Positions 23,101 to 34,516 of a DNA stretch of 64,000 bases are shown here, one piece after another. Positions within the stretch are counted from its first letter, which is position 1, and the number at the start of each line of letters is the position of its first letter. A model generated the notes under the pieces. That model was not told the DNA's origin. It saw only the letters and a program-made list of their open reading frames with translations, and made no database searches. The DNA is from Imbricaverruca yamaguchii. Lineage: Eukaryota > Arthropoda > Thecostraca > Neoverrucidae. The position numbers and the translations under genes were made by a program. Location: contig JAOTOL010001465.1 in NCBI GenBank assembly GCA_034440575.1, positions 660,501 to 724,500 on the forward strand, given 5' to 3'.

Positions 23101-23261
23101 TGTTCTGGACGGCTACAGCTCGGACTCCAACCTGGTGTTCCACCGGCGCGAGCAGCCCGCCATCGGACCCGACGAGCAGCGCAGTCTCTACAGCCAGATC
23201 CAGCGCGGCGGTGCGGTGCCCGTCGGCGGCCTGCGCAAACCGGCGCCGCAGAAGCCGGCAG
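23101..23261 (+). CDS. CAP: CAP/SORBS exon A: SoHo (sorbin homology) segment
   Basis: This coding exon reads GYSSDSNLVFHRR, then an acidic stretch and IQRGGAVPVGGLRKPAPQK. The short basic Gly/Pro-rich motif resembles the sorbin-homology (SoHo) region of CAP/ponsin, vinexin and ArgBP2 as I remember it. In that family SoHo binds flotillin and recruits the adaptor to membranes; that is family knowledge, not visible here. The 3' border is a strong donor (GCAG then GTACGTG at 23262), leaving one base of the next codon. The 5' border is less sure: gtcag ending at 23100 or ctacag ending at 23118, both accepting a phase-2 upstream exon. No upstream exon was found. The exon lies between a 15-bp array and a 45-bp array. 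Its outgoing phase fits exon C at 50541. The SoHo assignment rests on motif memory, not an alignment. Confidence 0.68.
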
Positions 23262-23269
23262 GTACGTGT

Positions 23270-23700
23270 CGGTGGGCGGGTCTCCCCGCTTGTCCCGCCC
23301 ACTGCACCGTCCGGTGGGCGGGGTCTCGCCCAGTGGGTCCCGCCCACTGCACCGTCCGGTGGGCGGGGTCTCGCCCCGTGGGTCACGCCCACTGCACCGT
23401 CCGGTGGGCGGGGTCCCCCCGTGGGTCCCGCCCACTGCACCGTCCGGTGGGCGGGGTCCGCCCATCGGTAGGCGTTTTGTCCCCACTGATCGTCCGGTGG
23501 GCGGTGTCTCGCCCCGTGGGTCCCGCCCACTGCACCGTCCGGTGGTCGGGGTCTCGCCCACTCCACCGTCCGGTAGGCGTGTTTAGCCCCGTGTGTCCCG
23601 ACCACTAGGTCGTCCGGTGGGCGTGTCTCGGCCCGTGTCCTGCCCACTTCACCGTCTGGTGGGCGTGTCTCGCCAGTTGTCCCGCCCACTCCACCGTTCG
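23270..23700. repeat. Minisatellite, about 45-bp GC-rich unit, abutting the SoHo exon donor
   Basis: About 9 units with CGTCCGGTGGGCGGGGTCTC and GGGTCCCGCCCACTGCAC. GGGCGGGG and CCCGCCC boxes make each unit near-palindromic. Begins within about 10 bases of the donor. Confidence 0.93.
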
Positions 23701-23764
23701 GCCGGTTAGATAAGCGTGTCGTGATGTTACGGAACTATGCCTGCCCCAGCGCTGACTATTCGGT

Positions 23765-24690
23765 TTGTCATTCTGCGTGTGACAGTAAGGATGGCGGTTT
23801 GTCAGTCTGCGTGTGACAGTAAGGATGACGGTTTGTCAGCCTGCGTGTGACAGTAAATATGGCGGTTTTCGGTTTGACGCCGCTGCCGGTTTGACGATGA
23901 CGGTTTGGCCATTCTACGAGAGACAGTGTAGATGTCGGTTTGCCATCCTGTGTGAGACAGTGTAAATGTCGGGTTTGCCATTCTGTGTGAGACAGTGGGG
24001 ATGTTGGTTTGCCATTCTGTGTGAGACAGTGTAAATGTCGGTTTGCCATTCTGTGTGAGACAGTGTAAATGTCGGTTTGCCATTCTGTGTGATACAGTGT
24101 AAATGTCGGGTTTGCCATTCTGTGTGAGACAGTGTAAATGTCGGGTTTGCCATTCTGTGTGATACAGTGTAAATGTCGGGTTTGCCATTCTGTGTGAAGT
24201 GTAAATGTCGGGTTTGCTTCTTTGAAACAGTGTAAATGTCGGTTTGCCATTCTACGTGAGACAGTGTAGATGTCGGTTTGCCATCCTGTGTGATACAGTG
24301 TAAATGTCGGTTTGCCATTCTGAGTGAAAAACAAAAAAGTGTTTTAAAAATGTCGGTTTGCCATTCTGCGTGATACAGTGTAAATGTCGGTTTGCATTCT
24401 GGCGTGAGACAGTGTAAATGTCGGTTTGCCATTCTGTGTGATACAGTGTAAATGTCGGGTTTGCCATTCTGTGTGATACAGTGTAAATGTCGGGTTTGCC
24501 ATTCTGTGTGAGACAGTGTAAATGTCGGGTTTGCCATTCTGTGTGAGACAGTGTAAATGTCGGCTTGCCATTCTGTGTGAGACAGTGTAGATGTCGGTTT
24601 GCCATTCTGCGTGAGACAGTGTAGATGTCGGTTTGCCATTCTGCGTGAGACAGTGTAGACGTCGGTTTGCCATTCTGCGAGAGACCGTAG
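23765..24690. repeat. Minisatellite, 34/35-bp unit
   Basis: About 27 units with GAGACAGTGTAAATGTCGG and TTTGCCATTCTGTGT; one extra G gives the 35-bp form. Confidence 0.95.
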
Positions 24691-25195
24691 AGACGCTGCC
24701 CGGCCTACACTACGTCCGGAAGAGAGTCTGAGCTTTAGCACGCCTCCGTGCAAAGCTTGTTGTTCGTTTTTCGAGTCTTAGTTACGACTATTCGAGCAGC
24801 ATTGCATGATATCAGCACAAGAGCATATTTACAGCAACGACATACTTTGTGGTGCTTGTCAACAGCATGTCGTGTGTCAATGTCACGTGTGCGCCGAATT
24901 GCAAGAACGATGTTATGTTTACATAGCAAATATTTTTTACTTTAGAAGGCACAGTTATAGGCTCATTTCCCTCTTAATGTCCAGATCATTTCATCACACA
25001 GGAAATGATTTCAAAATGCGCTTCTGGTATCACGAAGGGGCCGTTTATTTCCACCGTACCGAAAGACCGCATATATAAATTAAACTGAACATTTTGTTTG
25101 TACAAAGCCGAGGTTTGTCACTGTTGCACTTTCTCATTGTTCCGTCCAGCACCAGCTAAGCCTAGCAATAGCCACTGGCGACGCGTGTGTTGATT
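24691..25195. other. Unique sequence, nothing recognised
   Basis: No supported feature. Confidence 0.5.
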
Positions 25196-25199
25196 AGTG

Positions 25200-26015
25200 A
25201 CGGAGTGTGGTGTGTTACGGTATGCCAGGTGGCTGTAATGTTGTGGGAGTTGCGTTTGTGTTGGTATCCATGCTTAATGTTGGGGAGTTGCGTGTTGTGT
25301 GTGGTGGTATGCCGAGTGGCTGTAATGTTTGGGAGTTGCGTGTGGTGTGTTGACAGTATGCCGAGTGTCTGTAATGTTGTGGGAGTTGCGTGTGGTGTGT
25401 TGACAGTATGCCCAGTGGCTGTGATGTTGTGGGAGTTGCGTGTTGTGTGTGGTGGTATTCCGAGTGGTTGTAATGTTGCGGGAGTTGCGTGTGGTGTGTT
25501 GCAGTATGCCGAGTGTCTGTAATGTTGTGGGAGTTGCGTGTGGTGTGTTGACAGTATGCCCAGTGGCTGTGATGTTGTGGGAGTTGCGTGTGGTGTGTTG
25601 ACGGTATGCCGAGTGGCTGTAATGTTGTGGGAGTTGCGTGTGGTTTGGTATGCGTGGTAATTTTGTGTTGTGTGGTGGTATGCCGAGTGTCTGTAATGTT
25701 GTGGGAGTTGCGTGTTGTGTGTGATGGTATGCCGAGTGGCTGTGATGTTGGGGGAGTTGCGTGTTGTGTGTTGATGGTATGCCGAGTGTCTGTAATGTTG
25801 GAGTTGCGTGTTGTGTTGACGGTATGCCGAGTGGCTGTAATGTTGGGGAGTTGTGTGTTGTGTTGACGGTATGCCGAGTGGCTGTAATGTTGTGGGAGTT
25901 GCGTGTGGTGTTGACGGTATGCCGAGTGGCTGTAATGTTGGGGAGTTGCGTGTTATGCGGTGGTATGCCGAGTGTCTGCGATGTTGTGGGAGTTGCGTGT
26001 GGTGTTGACGGCATG
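25200..26015. repeat. Minisatellite, about 50-bp unit
   Basis: About 17 units with TATGCCGAGTGGCTGTAATG and GGGAGTTGCGTGTGGTG; unit length varies from 38 to 50. Confidence 0.93.
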
Positions 26016-26281
26016 CTACAAACATGGACGACATGTCATCGACCTCGATATGACATGTCGCAACTGCCTGGCATGTCACAAACATTGACAGTGTGTCATA
26101 AGCATTGACGTTATGTGACCAAGCTTGATGACATCGAAAGCGTCGTCGGACTGCCGTGGAATGTGATGTCATACACCATGTTGTCACATGCCGTGGCGCC
26201 AGTACGCCCGGAGCGTCGATGACATGCCACCAGTTCAGGTGGTGCACCAAAATATGGACCATGTGTGACACACCCTGGCCG

Positions 26282-26445
26282 GCGGACGAGTAGTCTGGGG
26301 GTAAGTTGCTCGCCTCACAATCGAAAGGCTGTGGGTTCGAGCCTCACCTGTCGCTACTCCTCGCCCGCGACCAGTCGGCGTGAGAGATTGGCGACGCTAC
26401 ATGACTGAACGGTCGACGTGTCGTGAAACCAATAGCCAACCAACC
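26282..26445 (+). mobile_element. tRNA-derived SINE, family 1
   Basis: Full-length copy with A and B boxes and the conserved body. Imperfect flanking repeats GACACACCCTGGCCGG and GACACGCCTTGACCG fit a target duplication. Confidence 0.88.
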
Positions 26446-27070
26446 GACACGCCTTGACCGCTGACACGTGACACGTGTCACGGACACCCTGGTGGTGACC
26501 TCCCGCGGCACTGACACGTAGCTCGTGTGCACTTACGAACATCTGCACGTGGTGGCGGGATAGCACTCTTGCACGTGGAACATCGGCCCGTGTCGTATTC
26601 GATAGTTATTCCGTGTGATCCTAATTCGCTGTTCCACCCATTTATTGTCACTCCTGCCTCATCATGAGCTGTATTGGTAGAAGCATCGTTCCATGCGATG
26701 CTTCTGTCTCGAAGTTCCCATTAGCGATATCAACCATGGCTGTAGCGTTCTTCAAGAAATAAAAGCACAGGTGTCTTACGGGATGCACGTCTTTTTACGT
26801 TGTTTGGATGTGCATCTGTTAATCTCGGTGATGACTAGTTTACTTCGGTGTGTTCAATGCAAGACATGCGCCCGGTAAGTGTAACACTAGGCGCCTGGCA
26901 ATTCTTGAAAAGGGTAAACACGAAAGTTGCTGGGATGCTGTCGGCCATGCGTGGCGCTAACAACAGTGCTGATAGCCACGCTCCCCGGCTTGCCGGTTTG
27001 TTCTGCCACCGTTATTTGTGTGATGAAAAGTGCTGCACCAGGTGCAGTTGCAGTCTGGTACCTGGGGCCG
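26446..27070. other. Unique sequence, nothing recognised
   Basis: CACGTG-type words cluster at 26460-26560. No exon seen. Confidence 0.5.
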
Positions 27071-27228
27071 TGCAGGTACGTCGACGGGGGCAGAGGATAG
27101 GCGCGGGGGCAGAGGATAGGCGCGGGGACAAGGCACAAACAAGGTATAGACGTGCGCTGCATCCCGTGTATGCCATGCACTGTATCCCGGATATGATGTC
27201 AATATGAGCCGACATTCACACATGCCAT

Positions 27229-27342
27229 TCTAGTCTCACCTGTCGCTACTCTCCGCCCGCGACCAATCGGCGTGAGAGGTTGGCGACGCCACATGACTCA
27301 ATGGTCGATGTGTCGTAAAAACCAATAACCAACCAACCAACA
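27229..27342 (+). mobile_element. SINE family 1, 5'-truncated
   Basis: Begins at the end of the tRNA head (CTAGTCTCACCTGTCGC) and keeps the body and CCAACCAACCAAC tail. A tyrosine-free tandem array of about 20-bp units starts just after it. Confidence 0.8.
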
Positions 27343-27351
27343 AATGCTACT

Positions 27352-27815
27352 CGCTTTATCTCGGGTATGCTGTGCACTATATCTCGGGTATGCTATGCAC
27401 TATATCTCGGGTATGCTATGCACTGTATCTCGGGTATGCTATGCATTATCCCGGGTATGCATTACACTGTATCCCGTATACATTATGCATTGCACTGTAT
27501 ACATTATGCATTACACTGTATACATTATGCATTACACTGTATACACTGTATACATTATGATTCCCGGTATACATTATGCATTACACTGTATCCGGTATGG
27601 TTATGATTATCCCGGGTATGGTATACACTGTATCCCGGGTATGGCATGAAATGTATCCAGGGTATGGTATACATTGTATCCTGGGTAGGGTATGAATTGT
27701 ATCCTGGGTATGTTATGAACTATCTCGGGCATGGTATGCATTGTATCCCGGGCATGGTATGCACTGCATCCCGGGTATGGTATGCATTGCATCCCGGGTA
27801 TGGCATAGTATGGTG
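27352..27815. repeat. Degenerate tandem repeat, about 20-25 bp
   Basis: Units of CGGGTATGCTATGCACTGTA type drift into TACATTATGCATTACACTG and back to CCCGGGTATGGTATGCA. It follows directly after a SINE tail. Confidence 0.88.
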
Positions 27816-29627
27816 TTGGTATCATATTTAGGCTAGGCATGGTGCGATTGCGTCAGAGTAGTAAACACAAATGAACGAAGCAAAACATACGTTAAATGCG
27901 AGCGCGGCCTCGATAATATGTCCGCCGCGACCTCACAAACTCGAACCGTGTTTCATCCACGTTGAGGTCTTCGCGTTGCGTTCGCACCGTCTTCTGCCGC
28001 CTGGCTCTCCCATCCCGGGGATTGTTTCCGACGTCGCATTGAAGCGAGGTCGACAGATTGCTCGAGGAGGACTGGCGGCGGCCGCATTGGCTTTTCTCGT
28101 GGGGATTGGGGCCAAACCACGCCGGGTGTTTTTTGTCTGGTTGTTTGTATAAAACCTAAAAAAACCCGCGGGGATAAACCCAAGCCCCCAACCGCCCTGG
28201 CTTTTTTGGTCGAGATTACGCTAGGTGTGAGCAGTCCTTGAGGCTCGGAGTGCCTCGTCTGGGGCGCGCCGCATTGTTCCCGCAGTGGGCGGCCAGTGGG
28301 ATGGCCGTCGGCCACGCCAACCGTCGGCTCGGCTAATTCGGTCCGCGTTTGGGTTGAATAACCGCCGCTGCCGACTGCGCCGTTGCCGTGTGGCGCGTGC
28401 CAAGTTTGCGCCGGGCACTCCCGCTCGGGAGAGCTGTTCGGCCGCCGCCACGGTCCGCAAGGCAGTGGTCGGTGAGAGGGCGGCTGGGTGTGTGAGGCGG
28501 GTGCCGATTGGTGGTTCCGGAATGACGTCGCGTATGGTGAGTCCGGTCATCGATCAGCTGGTGCGAAGCCTGATCAGTTGAGATTGGGTGTTTTCGATTT
28601 GCTGCGTTCGGTAGATAAGGTCACGATGAGTTACCGCCGGACGAGGTCTCGACGCGAAAACTCCATAGTCCATAGTGCATATGTGTGTGGGGTTGTCCTG
28701 AAGTAGGTGCTTAGGGGCGGAAACTATTTGTGAAGGAAAAAAGCGACACAAGTAGGAAATATAACGTAGTTTCATGATGTTTAAAACTATTTCATGTAGA
28801 TATGTTCGTTTATAACACAGCCGAATAAGGGGAGGCACGAATTTATTCGTGATGATGCATAACCTGCGCATCAAATGAAAATGCTGAAATTTCTGATAAA
28901 ATGCGTTACCGGTGTACCACGTGACAGTATACAATGTAATAATTCGAGATGCAGTAATACAATAAAACCGACAAACCTTTTTCAATTGCTCATTTCGATT
29001 GCTTTGCTTTTGTATCTGGCGCAGAGGATTTCGTCGGCCACCATTATATTCAAAGCCGCTCTCAACTAATGTATTGGTATAAGTATAAAAAGTATGTATG
29101 ACATATTGCGTGTGGCTAGGACATATTGCGAGTTGCATTGCGAGAATGCATACTTCCCGATAGCATTATGCGTTCGTGCCGCACGACATTAACACTGGCG
29201 ATAACATTAACACATTAACGAATTAATGACATTAACACTGCGATTGTTCGGCACACCTGGGCACTATTTGCTCGCATGATTATAGGATAATTGTGCAGAC
29301 AGCGATCCAATGAATGTCAGAGGGATTAGGCGAGATCGTGTCGTTGGATATCGACAGAGAATACATCAATTTCATAATCAGCTACCATAGTTCCGCATTC
29401 ACACATCGATGTCCATAATCCATAACGGCCACTATACGTGGAGGGCATGTATCGTGAAATAAATAAATAAATAAATAAATATAAATATCCTTCATACCGA
29501 AATACGTTTCTGAAATCCGCGCTTCTCACATTGCGTTCTATGGAGGTATCGCGTGGAAGCGCGGCGTGGGGCGGCATATTATCGTTATTCTGCCTTGCAT
29601 ATGGGGACTGTGGCGGGTCAGTCAGCG
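27816..29627. other. Unique sequence; one unexplained minus-strand frame
   Basis: 28030-28560 is GC- and CpG-richer. A 194-codon minus-strand frame at 28554-29138 has no motif I recognise and ordinary AT-rich composition. (AATA)n lies at 29458-29482. No supported gene. Confidence 0.4.
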
Positions 29628-30275
29628 AAGCCTGCAGTCGAGGCAGTCTGGTCAGGGGCCTGCAGTCGAGGCAGTCTGGTCAGGGGCCTGCAGTCGAGGC
29701 AGTCTGGTCAGGGGGCCTGCAGTCGAGGCAGTCTGGTCAGGTGGCCTGCAGTCGAGGCAGTCTGGTCAGGTGGCCTGCAGTCGAGGCAGTCTGGTCAGGT
29801 GGCCTGCAGTCGAGGCAGTCTGGTCAGGGGGCCTGCAGTCGAGGCAGTCTGGTCAGGTGGCCTGCAGTCGAGGCAGTCTGGTCAGGGGGCCTGCAGTCGA
29901 GGCAGTCTGGTCAGGGAGCCTGCAGTCGAGGCAGTCTGGTCAGGTGGCCTGGTCAGGGAGCCTGCAGTCGAGGCAGTCTGGTCAGGTGGCCTGCAGTCGA
30001 GGCAGTCTGGTCAGGGGGGCAGTCGAGGCAGTCTGGTCAGGGGGCCTAGTGGCAGTCTGGCATGCAGTCGAGGCAGTCTGGTCAGGGGGCCTGCAGTCGA
30101 GGCAGTCTGGTCAGGGAGCCTGCAGTCGAGGCAGTCTGGTCAGGGGGCCTGCAGTCGAGTCGAGGGAGGGCCTGCAGTCGAGGCAGTCTGGTCAGGGGCC
30201 TGCAGTCGAGGCAGCTGAGGGCCTGCAGTCGAGGCAGGTGGGGCCTGCAGTCGAGGCAGTCTGGTCAGGTGGCGC
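29628..30275. repeat. Minisatellite, 29-bp unit
   Basis: About 23 units with CCTGCAGTCGAGGCAGTCTG and GTCAGG; several deletion variants at 29940-30260. Confidence 0.95.
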
Positions 30276-30607
30276 CAGGGGTCCGTATTTAGAGGCGCTT
30301 CAGCTGCTTTAGTGGCACTTCGATGGTACGTTGGTGGTACTTTGGTGGCGCTTTGATGGTACTTTGGTGATGCTTAGGTTTTAGACGCTGCATGCTCTGG
30401 TGCCTACCTAGGGCTGTTTGTAGGCGGGGCGTTACTTAACTCGTGCCAATCCGATGATACATCCCCGCCAAGGACGTTGATTTCCGAAAATTATTGTAGG
30501 GAGGGGCACACTACATGGGGACAGTTCGTAAGTCCAAATGGATTGGGCGGTCACACACCGTAGGGTCCCATGCTAAACGTTGGGATTATTGCGGGGGGGC
30601 AAAGCCT

Positions 30608-30692
30608 TCGCCTACTCTTCGCCCGCGACCAACGGCGTGAGAGATTGGCGACACTACATGACTCAACGGTCGATGTGTCGTAAAATCAATAA
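30608..30692 (+). mobile_element. SINE family 1, strongly 5'-truncated
   Basis: Only the body (CTTCGCCCGCGACCAACGG onward) through GTGTCGTAAAATCAATAAC remains. Confidence 0.75.
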
Positions 30693-32199
30693 CTGTCACA
30701 AGATGCCCAGTGGACCCCCGTCCCCAATTCCAAGAGGCTCTGGGCAATATTAGTGTTTGTCGTCCTTAATCTCGCTCCCCTCCCCCGGCGTCTTCGGATG
30801 TTTTCGTGGGGAATTTGATTGCGTTGACGCTGCCATTGCAGTTTGCTGTGTTTACACTATGAGCAGCTTTTCTCGTCTGCAGGAATACGGCTAAAAATTA
30901 AAGGTTAAGCGTTCGTTATTCCATCGAAGCAGATTAACAACAGTCAGGCGACGAGCTGCCATGAGGAAACACCGTTTTAAGGCTCTGAAATGAGCCTTAA
31001 AACTGCATTTACGTTTTAAGGCTCCTGATCAACTAAACCATGATCACAGCCGTTTTAAGCGTCAATCATGCGTGGCAAACATGAGAATCCACTTAACGTG
31101 GTTTGCACACATGTGCCAAATAATTTATCCAACAACCACTCTGGAGCTTGTCGAAACTGCTGCGGCTCCCCGAACGCCGAGAAAATAACTAGTCTCGCAT
31201 TTGTGTTAACTTCAAGGTGATTTTGCAAAAAGCATGGGCCTGGACAAGCATGTGGATCTATTCCGGTTCTGAGGGACATGGGTACTTCAAAAAGCATAGT
31301 TGCATCGCAAGAATGCATATGTGAGACGTCAAGTTCACGGCCAAGGATGGTCGTGGGGCGCCGGTATCATATTGTAATTATATCGGTATTATATTCGCAG
31401 ACGCATAAAGCGCGCTGGAGGCCGCGCTAACTCAGTTGGTTGGGTGTTGGGCTGTTGATCGCAAGACTGTGAGTCCCAGTGTAAAATAATTGACGATGTG
31501 ACCTGGAAATTCGCAGTCAATGGAATTGTGCTATTTCATCCTTGTCTTAGGTTCTTACGAGTTTGCCACATGATGTATGCGCAGTCCTCATGCACATGAC
31601 TGCTAAATACTGTAAAATGCATCTGACTGAAGTGAAAGTCTTTCCGCTTTTTTAATCCTTAAGTGGCGATCCTTTATTTTCTTCCAATCTTTCACTATTG
31701 CGAAGCAACTTCTTTCTTCATACACACAGTTAACGGTGAAGTAATTTTAGGACACTGGTGAGTCCGAATCTCCCAGTTGGCGGGATTGCCGAGTCCACCC
31801 ACGACCAGTCGGTGTGGCAGGTTGGCGACGCTATATCACCTGGCAACTGAGTGCATTGTAAAATAAGCCACGGTTCTTAAAATGCATTGGCACACTCGAA
31901 GTGGAGTGCGTATTAGCTCCCATTGGCACAATTATACCAGAACCATCGCCGAGTAATATTGTCCGTCAGCTGTCGTACAATATGCAGGAACTATATCGAA
32001 CTCAGTAAAATTTAAATACGGAGCGATATTAAATACGAAACCAATTCGGCGGTTTTGTTCATGAATTCATGACAATGGTGTTTACCCTAATATGAGGTGT
32101 ATGTGTTGACACTATTTTAATTTTGTGGGCTTATAATGTCGGCTGTCTGAATTTAGCTCGTCACTTGGTCATTTTGACCGAAGACGTTGAACTAGTGGA
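30693..32199. other. Unique sequence with a 12-bp-arm stem-loop
   Basis: GTTTTAAGGCTC and GAGCCTTAAAAC (30974-31003) form a perfect stem with a 6-base loop; a third half-copy lies at 31013. SINE remnants are at 31427 and 31755. No gene supported. Confidence 0.5.
31755..31862 (+). mobile_element. SINE remnant, family 4 (body shared with family 1)
   Basis: GCCGAGTCCACCCACGACC is followed by a degenerate family 1 body (CAGTCGGTGTGGCAGGTTGG). A separate tRNA-like piece (CTAACTCAGTTGGTTGGGTG) lies at about 31427. Confidence 0.5.
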
Positions 32200-33426
32200 C
32201 AACCGTGCAGCGGCACCCGTACAGATCCGGCTGTTGCGCACCGTCAGTGACCCCTCCCCCCTGCACTGCTTCGTTATTCCACTGCCTCCTCGTGCACTGG
32301 CTCTGCATGCTCTGACACGTCACCACAGCCACTGTGACGTCACCGCGGCTTGCACGAGGTACGTATGTCCGCTCAGTCACTCGCAAGTCGTGAATGCCCG
32401 CATCAGCTGCCAGCGGAGCGTCACTGCGCATGCGTCACAGTCAGCCGGCGGCGGCGGCGGGGAGGGGGCGGCGGTGTCTGACCCACCTCACGTCCACTAT
32501 CCACGTCTCTGTCCCTTCGTGAGGGTGGCGCTACTCAGCAGACGGCGCTGTCGGTGCTTCGGACACGGTGGTGCTGGTGCTGGTGCTGGTGCTGGTGCTG
32601 GTGGTGCTGGTGGATGCTGGTGGTGGTCTGCTCAGAGACGGTCTGTCGTCAGTCCGGTCGGCCGAGGACTGGTCTGGTCCGATCCTTTGGAGCTGAGCAC
32701 CACCTTTGGGCCCAGTTCGTCTGCACGTCTGCAGTCCTCGCTGCCAACACGTTCCGGCGCGGCACGATCGGCCCTCGCTGTCACTGCGCACACTCAAGCA
32801 CTCTTCACGCTTTTCACTCCGGTGTATGGAAGGGGAGAGGTGGTGGCGGTGGCACAGAACGCTTGCGCGGCACGTGGACAGGCCATCACCTGGCGGCGAG
32901 AGAGCGGGTGGAGGTGCTGGACACCGCGGCGCAGCGCAAGCGGACGCATACTCTCGGGCGGCGGAGCACGGCCAGCTTCGGAGCACGGCTTTGGACAGGC
33001 GCGACTCGGGAGCGCACCTCGTGACGGTCGTGACGGTCGTGACGGTCGACTGAAGGCGGCGGTTGCGTGACGGACGGACGCGACTCCGCGCCGACTCGAC
33101 TCCCCGCTCCCGACGCGACACTCGGCGACTCGTCTCAGCTGCCGGTGACTCGGCGACTTGGCCGTTGCGTGACTCGGTGAACCGGGCGCACCGGCGACCA
33201 TGTTGGGCCGTCTGTCGCCGCCGCCACCGTTGATTTGGCGGGTGCTGCCCAACCTGAGCGGGAGTCTGATCCGCGCGGCTGCCCGAGCGGTGACGCTTGC
33301 GACGTCTCGCCCGCCGCCTGCTAGTCGCGAAGTCGCCCGGCACGTGTCGGCGTGACGTCACCGCAGTGGTGACGTCACACGAGGACGTCCGACAGGTGAC
33401 GACACGTGCTCCTCGCTCCGTTGCAG
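32200..33426 (+). promoter_or_regulatory. GC-rich CpG-dense lead-in to the giant exon; candidate promoter or 5'UTR
   Basis: Base composition changes from AT-rich to strongly GC- and CpG-rich about 1.2 kb before the acceptor at 33426. The stretch holds a TGGTGC hexamer tract (about 32568-32620) and TGACGTCA palindromes near 32335, 33352 and 33373. An ATG at 33200 (gcgaccATG) opens a 50-codon frame that stops near 33352. No donor of the phase needed to join it to exon B was convincing. I read the stretch as a candidate alternative promoter and untranslated leader for the giant-exon isoform. The long open frames in it on both strands look like consequences of GC richness. Confidence 0.4.
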
Positions 33427-34516
33427 GCTCGGCGGGCGGGACATGGCCGTGCACCGCGAGAACCCCATCTTCTGCGACATGGACGAGTCGCCCTCCCACC
33501 ACAGCGCCGCTCCGCTGTACGCGCTCCCCCGCCGGCACGCCCCTCACCCGCTCTACAGCGTGCCTCGCCGCGACCGGACCCGACCCGAGGCCGTCTACAC
33601 GGCTGTCTCCTCCAGCCACCGCTGCTCGCCCGGCCCGGAGGAGGGTCGTGCGTCGCCGACGGGACGCCGAAGGGTGCGCTACACGCGCACCAAGGTCACG
33701 ATGTCGCTGAAGCGGCGGCAGGAGGGGGAGCGGCCGCCGCCGCCCAAGCGCCTGCAGTCGCGCTGGAACCCGACGCTGGTCAAGTGGACGCAGACGGTGC
33801 GGTACGCGTCGCGCGGCGGCCGCTCTCTGTCGCCGGCCGGCGGCCGGAGGAGCCGGGACGGCAGGAGCCGCGACGATGCGCGGTGTGGAGGGCACAGCGG
33901 AGGCGGCGACGGCGGCCGTGGAGAGAGCGGTGGACGCCACGGGAGCCGCGAAGGTGGTGGTGAGGAGCGCAGCCGCACGTCGAGTCGTGAGGCGAGATGG
34001 AGCGCCACCGTCGAGGACGACGTCGACGAGCGGCCGCGACGCTCGTCGAGTCTCCGAACGGCCGCCAGCCCGCAGCACCCCGCCCGCAGTCTGCCCAGCC
34101 GCCACTTCGTGCGCGACCTGGCGGCGCGTCGCAGCGCCAGCTTCGGCGGCGGCCGCGAGCCCGGCTACCAGGAGCAGGTGCAGGCGCTGCGACAGCGTCT
34201 GCTGGCCAGACTGGCGGCCGCCGAGCTGCCGCCGGCCGGGCGCCGCGCCTCCGACGTGCTGCTGAACGCCAGGCGCGCGGTCACCGAGAACGTCTTCACC
34301 GTGCAGGACCGCGCCGACGTCGGCGTCGACGTCGGCGTCGACGTCGGCGCCGACGCGGAAGGCGTGTGGACGTGCATCTACGACGCGCGCGACGGCGCCG
34401 TGCAGATCGAGGAGATCGTCGACGACAGAGACGAAGTCGACGGCAGCGACGGCAAGGACGGCTACGGCGGCGGCAGGTCGGAGACGCGCCCTCCGGAGCA
34501 GCCGTCCGCCCGGGGG
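33427..34516 (+). CDS. CAP: CAP/SORBS giant exon B, 5' part (alternative N-terminal module)
   Basis: A strong acceptor (ctcctcgctccgttgcag, ending 33426) opens a very GC-rich coding exon. The first ATG is at 33443 with G at -3 and G at +4 (MAVHRENPIF...), so translation can begin inside this exon; earlier bases would be 5'UTR or the end of a phase-2 exon. The protein is basic, low-complexity and probably disordered, rich in Arg, Ser, Pro and Gly, with a more ordinary segment QSRWNPTLVKWTQTVRYA and, later, GYQEQVQALRQRLLARLAAA. The frame hits a stop at 34532, but coding character continues without a break in the next frame, and I can find no intron of suitable phase. One extra G in the GGGGG run at 34512-34516 would explain the change, so I end this part there. 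Membership of CAP is inferred from strand, position and splice phase. Confidence 0.6.

Noticed and set aside
28554..29138. 194-codon minus-strand frame in AT-rich unique DNA
   Set aside because: No recognisable domain, codon pattern looks random, no splice or promoter context; mentioned only in the regional entry.
30974..31003. A histone gene on the minus strand
   Set aside because: The stem-loop is similar, but no histone-like frame precedes it and the flanking bases do not match the usual ACCCA context.
32123..33070. 315-codon + strand frame before the giant exon
   Set aside because: Composition-driven; no motif, and it ends before the strong acceptor at 33426. Treated as candidate promoter or leader.
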